From positions 1 through 9,392 of the forward strand of contig CAZMUQ010000041.1 of the NCBI GenBank assembly GCA_964569845.1: a stretch of 9,392 nucleotides of DNA, in the 5' to 3' direction. Positions within the stretch are counted from its first letter, which is position 1. Each line of letters begins with the position of its first letter. Under the pieces are notes generated by a model, which worked only from the letters and a program-made list of their open reading frames with translations, was not told the DNA's origin and searched no databases. The DNA comes from CAZMUQ01 sp964569845 (GTDB taxonomy: Archaea; Thermoproteota; Bathyarchaeia; Hecatellales; Hecatellaceae). This document shows positions 6,033-9,392 of this stretch, one piece after another. The position numbers and the translations under genes are program-made.

Positions 6033-6566
6033 TTAATATTCTATTCCCATTCTTGCCTTAACATTTTTTTGGTATGGGTGTTTAACTTCAACAACTTCGG
6101 ATACCAGATCTGCAATATCGATAATTTCTTTTGGAGCATTTCTCCCAGTAAGAATAAGTTCAACATTTTTTGGCTTACTTTTTATTAACTCTAAAACTTC
6201 ATCCAGTTTTATAAGCCCAAAATCTAATGCAATATTTATTTCATCTAAGATGAGAATATCCCACTCCCCGCTAAGCATGATTTCTTTAGCTTTTAAAAGG
6301 GCTTTTTTAGCATTTTCAAAATCAATTTTCTCAGGTTTTTCCTTACTTACATGTCCAATTCTACCAAACTGCTCTATGACAAGATTAGGATAAAGCTTCT
6401 TAGCCGCCTGAAGTTCACCATACCCTTTCCACCCCTTCATAAATTGGATCATGTAAACCTTTAAACCATGACCTATAGCTCTTAAAGCTTGACCTAAAGA
6501 AGCTGTTGTTTTCCCTTTACCGTTGCCAGTATAAACTTGAATAAGTCCTTGCTCAATTTTAACCAT
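6033..6566 (-). CDS. cobA: Corrinoid adenosyltransferase (CobA/CobO/BtuR type)
   Basis: This ATP-dependent enzyme transfers an adenosyl group to the cobalt of a reduced corrinoid, giving the adenosylcobalamin form. The 177 residues carry the P-loop GNGKGKTT at 14-21, a Walker-B-like WDILILDEIN at about 102-111, LTGRNAP at 139-145 and the family's ending KHPY...GIEY. Length and ending agree with a complete protein. The ATG at 6566 follows a GGTGAG site. The gene is on the same strand as, and upstream of, the methylmalonyl-CoA mutase operon, 125 bases away. Since that mutase needs adenosylcobalamin, a supply or repair role for its cofactor is a natural inference, while a general role in B12 salvage is equally compatible. 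It is not the PduO type, which has a different fold and lacks this P-loop. Confidence 0.92.
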   Translation of the reverse strand: MVKIEQGLIQVYTGNGKGKTTASLGQALRAIGHGLKVYMIQFMKGWKGYGELQAAKKLYPNLVIEQFGRIGHVSKEKPEKIDFENAKKALLKAKEIMLSGEWDILILDEINIALDFGLIKLDEVLELIKSKPKNVELILTGRNAPKEIIDIADLVSEVVEVKHPYQKNVKARMGIEY

Positions 6567-6633
6567 AACTACTCACCAAAAAACTTAACTAACCTTAAAA
6601 AGTATTAACATAAGCTAAAAGGTTTTTAGGCTG
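6567..6633. promoter_or_regulatory. Divergent promoter region, cobA and dehydrogenase
   Basis: The 67 bases between the two divergent starts must hold both promoters. One A/T element, CTTAAAAAG near 6593-6601, reads as a TATA-like box on + and as its complement on -, so the promoters may overlap. The dehydrogenase has no good ribosome binding site (only TTAGG just before ATG 6634), while cobA has GGTGAG. The TATA assignment is weak. Confidence 0.35.
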
Positions 6634-7665
6634 ATGGAAATGGCAATTTACAAGATTGGTGTTATTCCTGGAGACGGAATTGGACCTGAAGTTGTTAAAG
6701 AAGCTTTAAGAGTTCTTAATTCTCTTCAAGATGCTATTAAAGGTTTAAGGTTTGAATATGTTTTCTGTGATGCTGGTCTTAGCTGCATGGAAAAGTATGG
6801 AACAAATCTTCCAGAAGAAACCATAGAAAAGCTTAAGAAAACTAATGTATGTTTAAAAGGGCCACTAACAACGCTTGAAGAACCAGGAGCTCCTCCAAGT
6901 GCAACAGTTACTCTTAGAAGGCTGTTTGACCTTTATGCTAATGTTAGACCTGCCAAATCTTTACCTAATGTTCCTTCACTTAAACCTAATATCGACTTAA
7001 TAGTTTTAAGAGAAAATACTGAAGGATTTTATTTTGCAAAAGAGTTTGAAGTTATGCCTGGTGTTGGTATTTCTACACGTTTAATTACAAGAAGGGCATG
7101 TGAAAGAATAGTACGCTTTGCATTTAATCTTTCAATGAAAAGAAAAAAGCATGTAACTTATGTTCATAAGGCAAATATTCTAAGATTAACGGATGGCATC
7201 TTTAAGCAAGTTGTAGCAGAAATAGCTAGTAAATATCCTGATGTTACTGTTGAAGAGCTTCATATAGATGCTGCTGCTATGCAACTTATACGTAGACCTG
7301 AAAGTTTTGATGTTATTGTTACAACAAATATGTTTGGAGATATACTATCAGATGAAGCAGCAGCCCTAGTAGGAGGTTTAGGCTTTGCTGCAGGAGCTAA
7401 TATAGGGGATAATTATGGAATGTTTGAACCTGTTCACGGTTCTGCACCAAAATATGCTGGATTAAATAAGGTAAATCCTACTGCAACAATTTTAGCTGCA
7501 AAACTTATGCTTGAATATTTAGGTGAAGAAGAAGCCGCAAATAGGCTTGAAAAGGCAATATTTGAAGTTTTAAAAGAAGGAAAAATTAGAACCTATGACC
7601 TTGGTGGAAATTCAACAACAAGTGATATGGGTAAAGCAGTAGCGAAAAAGGTTTTAGAAGTTTAA
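6634..7665 (+). CDS. Isocitrate/isopropylmalate dehydrogenase family protein, NADP-type signature
   Basis: This 343-residue protein oxidatively decarboxylates a 2-hydroxyacid such as isocitrate, homoisocitrate or 3-isopropylmalate. Family residues are complete: GDGIGPE at 13-19, substrate arginines 95, 105 and 126, Tyr133 in RENTEGFY, Lys179 in HKAN, and metal-binding Asp212, Asp236 and Asp240. The substrate helix begins Ser-Ala-Thr (89-91). Ser89 aligns with E. coli isocitrate dehydrogenase Ser113, which contacts the isocitrate carboxylate, but the partner Asn115 is Thr91. At the cofactor site APKYAG has Lys273 and Tyr274, and RTYDLGG has Tyr321, matching E. coli Lys344, Tyr345 and Tyr391 that recognise NADP; NAD enzymes have Asp in place of the Lys. 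I therefore lean to an NADP-linked isocitrate-type enzyme, but the short length is that of isopropylmalate and homoisocitrate dehydrogenases. A second ATG at 6640 is an alternative start. Confidence 0.82.
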   Translation: MEMAIYKIGVIPGDGIGPEVVKEALRVLNSLQDAIKGLRFEYVFCDAGLSCMEKYGTNLPEETIEKLKKTNVCLKGPLTTLEEPGAPPSATVTLRRLFDLYANVRPAKSLPNVPSLKPNIDLIVLRENTEGFYFAKEFEVMPGVGISTRLITRRACERIVRFAFNLSMKRKKHVTYVHKANILRLTDGIFKQVVAEIASKYPDVTVEELHIDAAAMQLIRRPESFDVIVTTNMFGDILSDEAAALVGGLGFAAGANIGDNYGMFEPVHGSAPKYAGLNKVNPTATILAAKLMLEYLGEEEAANRLEKAIFEVLKEGKIRTYDLGGNSTTSDMGKAVAKKVLEV

Positions 7666-7711
7666 ATCTAAAAAATTTCTTCTTGGTTTTCAGGTAGGTT
7701 AGCCTTTTTTA
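7666..7711. terminator. Opposed T-tracts between convergent genes
   Basis: The short gap between the dehydrogenase and S10 genes has T6 on the + strand at 7705-7710 and A6 at 7670-7675, which is T6 on the - strand. Each lies after the gene it would end. The + tract overlaps the S10 stop codon. No strong hairpin is visible, in line with archaeal T-tract termination. Confidence 0.45.
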
Positions 7712-8029
7712 CATTATACTAACTTCTATGAAAACATCATCAGGTATTCTTACACGCATAATTCTACGCATTAATCTCTCGTTTGCATCAACCTCTATTA
7801 AACGTTTATGAATTCTTAATTCCCAACGATCCCAAGTATTAGTTCCTTCACCGCATGGACTTTTTCTTGTTGGTAAATGTATCTTTCTTGTTGGTAATGG
7901 TATTGGCCCTGAAACCTTAACTCCGAGTTTTTCAGCTATATCCTTTATCTCTCTACAAATTTCATCAAGCTTTCTATAGTCTGTACTTGTTAAACGTATG
8001 CGTGCTTTTTGAACCAATTTAAGCCCCAT
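7709..8029 (-). CDS. rpsJ: 30S ribosomal protein S10 (uS10)
   Basis: The 106-residue protein is the archaeal form of uS10, a protein of the small-subunit head. It has the family features: an opening KARIRLTSTDYRKLDEIC strand-helix, the GPIPLPTRK loop (about 41-49), then the KSPCGEGT region (about 56-63) and the ELRIHKRLIEV strand. Length is normal. It starts with ATG at 8029, directly adjoining the TAA of the EF-1A gene with no spacer, so it must be co-transcribed and very likely translated by re-initiation. EF-1A followed by S10 is a long-conserved archaeal gene order. No tRNA gene follows it here. Confidence 0.97.
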   Translation of the reverse strand: MGLKLVQKARIRLTSTDYRKLDEICREIKDIAEKLGVKVSGPIPLPTRKIHLPTRKSPCGEGTNTWDRWELRIHKRLIEVDANERLMRRIMRVRIPDDVFIEVSIM

Positions 8030-9328
8030 TTATGCTGTTTGAGTTATCTCCTTAACAACACCTGCAGCTATTGTTGTACCCATATCCCTTATAGCAAATC
8101 TTCCAAGCTGAGGAATTTCAGCGTAAGTTTCAATAGCTATGGGTCTTATTGGTTGGAATCTAACAAGGGCACTATCACCAGTTTTAAGGAATGAGGGATG
8201 ATCCTCAATAACTTCTCCTGTTCTTGGGTTAATCTTTTGGATAAGCTCTGCAAATTTACATGCAATTTGGGCTGTATGTGCATGTAAAACTGGCGTATAT
8301 CCTTGGGCAATCGAAGTTGGATGGTAAACAACAATAATTTGCCCTATAAATTCCTTTACAGCTTTTGGTGGATTTGTTGGATGAGCACAGACATCCCCTC
8401 TTCTAATATCCTTCTTCGCTATACCTCTAACGTTAAAGCCTATATTATCCCCAGGAATTGCTTTAGGAATTCTTGTATGGTGCATCTCTATACTTTTAAC
8501 TTCACCCTCCTTCCCAGCCGGAACAAAAACTACTTTATCTCCCTCTTTAAGCACACCAGTTTCAACTCTTCCAACAGGAACTGTTCCAACACCAGTAATA
8601 GAGTAAACATCTTGAACTGGTATCCTTAAAGGCTTATCTATTGGCTTTGGTGGAATTTCAAAAGTATCAAGAGCCTCAACAAGAGTAGGTCCCTTATACC
8701 ATGGCATCTTTTCACTACGTTTAATAAGGTTGTCTCCTGTCCATGCTGAAATAGGTATAAATGGCACCTTTGCAACGTTAAATCCAACAGTTCTTAAAAG
8801 ATATTCTAGCTGCTTCCTACATTCCTCGTATCTTTCTTGACTCCAGTTTACTGATGGGTCATCCATCTTATTTATAGCTACAACAACCTGGCTTACTCCT
8901 AATGTTCTTAGAAGGAATGCATGTTCCCTTGTTTGGCCTCCAGCTTCAATACCTACCTCAAATTCTCCTTTACGCGCAGAGGATACAAGTAGTGCACAAT
9001 CAGCTTGACTTGCCCCGGTAATCATATTTTTAATAAAGTCTCTATGTCCTGGTGCATCAATAATTGTAAATGAGTACTTGTTTGTTTCAAACTTCCAGTA
9101 GGATAAGTCTATTGTTAATCCTCTTTCACGCTCCTCCTTAAGCTTATCCATGATCCATGCAAACTTAAATGTATCTCCAGCACCAAACTTCTCAGAAGCC
9201 TCAGCATACTCCCTGATTGTACGTTCATCTACATAGCCTAGTAAGAAAAGTAGATGCCCCATACAAGTAGATTTACCGTGATCCACATGTCCAACTACAA
9301 CTATGTTAAGATGTGGTTTTTCAGACAC
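8030..9328 (-). CDS. tuf: Translation elongation factor 1-alpha (aEF1A)
   Basis: This GTPase brings aminoacyl-tRNA to the ribosome. The 432 residues include all G motifs: GHVDHGKS at 13-20, the switch-I Thr in RGLTID (Thr72), DAPGH at 91-95, NKMD at 153-156 and SAW at 194-196, followed by the two beta-barrel domains up to the C-terminus. Length is typical of archaeal EF-1A. The start is GTG at 9328. Directly in front the same frame has a TGA stop, so no longer form is possible, and GGAGGT at 9343-9338 serves as ribosome binding site nine bases ahead. An ATG inside that spacer is out of frame and closes after four codons, so it cannot make the protein. S10 follows without a gap. As the most reliable marker in the window, its sequence would give the best clue to the organism's lineage. 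Confidence 0.98.
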   Translation of the reverse strand: MSEKPHLNIVVVGHVDHGKSTCMGHLLFLLGYVDERTIREYAEASEKFGAGDTFKFAWIMDKLKEERERGLTIDLSYWKFETNKYSFTIIDAPGHRDFIKNMITGASQADCALLVSSARKGEFEVGIEAGGQTREHAFLLRTLGVSQVVVAINKMDDPSVNWSQERYEECRKQLEYLLRTVGFNVAKVPFIPISAWTGDNLIKRSEKMPWYKGPTLVEALDTFEIPPKPIDKPLRIPVQDVYSITGVGTVPVGRVETGVLKEGDKVVFVPAGKEGEVKSIEMHHTRIPKAIPGDNIGFNVRGIAKKDIRRGDVCAHPTNPPKAVKEFIGQIIVVYHPTSIAQGYTPVLHAHTAQIACKFAELIQKINPRTGEVIEDHPSFLKTGDSALVRFQPIRPIAIETYAEIPQLGRFAIRDMGTTIAAGVVKEITQTA

Positions 9329-9337
9329 TTTTCATTT

Positions 9338-9343
9338 ACCTCC
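9338..9343 (-). promoter_or_regulatory. Ribosome binding site of the EF-1A gene
   Basis: GGAGGT on the - strand lies nine bases before the GTG at 9328, which supports a GTG start. Two A/T-rich elements further upstream, near 9359-9366 and 9375-9383, could be the TATA box. The outer one fits better because it leaves the ribosome binding site inside the transcript. Confidence 0.65.
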
Positions 9344-9392
9344 ATTAAATTTTTAAGATTAAATAAGACACCTCTAAATAGTACTAGCTAGA

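Noticed and set aside
7863..7903. Direct repeat TTTCTTGTTGGTAA occurring twice in the S10 gene
   Set aside because: It encodes two LPTRK units at a loop where archaeal S10 normally has similar repeated basic Pro-Thr segments, so it is ordinary coding sequence.
8009..8629. Short + and - strand frames within the EF-1A gene
   Set aside because: All lie inside the complete EF-1A frame, overlap one another, and are rich in Ser, Asn, Cys and Tyr, as chance frames are.
9369..9392. Possible 3' end of another gene at the right edge (- strand frame ending in TAG)
   Set aside because: Only five codons lie before the stop and two other frames also stop at once, so there is no support for coding.

Overview
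This 9.4 kb window is AT-rich chromosomal DNA from an archaeon. The evidence is an archaeal elongation factor 1-alpha directly followed by archaeal-type ribosomal protein S10, a class II (TrpB2) tryptophan synthase beta chain, a methylmalonyl-CoA mutase split into two chains, short intergenic regions with TATA-like boxes, T-tract ends instead of classical terminators, and GGAGGTGA-type ribosome binding sites often followed by TTG starts. A thermophilic TACK-type lineage is possible, but I cannot place it from sequence alone. No rRNA, tRNA, CRISPR array, insertion sequence or other mobile DNA was recognised, and no gene-free stretch exceeds about 125 bases.

Layout. Bases 1-939 (+) hold the tail of a membrane protein gene and, overlapping it by TTGA, a membrane-anchored beta-repeat ('toastrack'-like) protein. 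Bases 1050-1250 (+) hold a small AbrB-fold DNA-binding protein with no visible toxin partner. A gene for TrpB2 (-) then converges on it. Divergent from trpB2 is a gene for an HTH plus ACT-domain regulator (+), with a short intergenic region that holds an inverted repeat; this is a plausible amino-acid-responsive regulator/target pair.

Bases 3392-5907 (-) form a tight three-gene operon: B12-binding subunit of methylmalonyl-CoA mutase, its large catalytic subunit, and methylmalonyl-CoA epimerase. Just upstream, on the same strand, is a corrinoid adenosyltransferase that could make the adenosylcobalamin the mutase needs. Divergent from that is a short isocitrate/isopropylmalate dehydrogenase-family gene (+) whose cofactor-site residues resemble NADP enzymes. 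The window ends with the EF-1A/S10 translation pair (-), which converges on the dehydrogenase.

Functionally the centre of the window links succinyl-CoA to (S)- and (R)-methylmalonyl-CoA, plus B12 activation, next to a 2-oxoacid-forming dehydrogenase. Most genes are recognisable families. I do not see a clear new defence or mobile system. The most notable points are the regulator/trpB2 divergent pair, the NADP-type signature on a short dehydrogenase, the beta-repeat membrane protein, and the heavy use of TTG starts, which corrects several gene starts.
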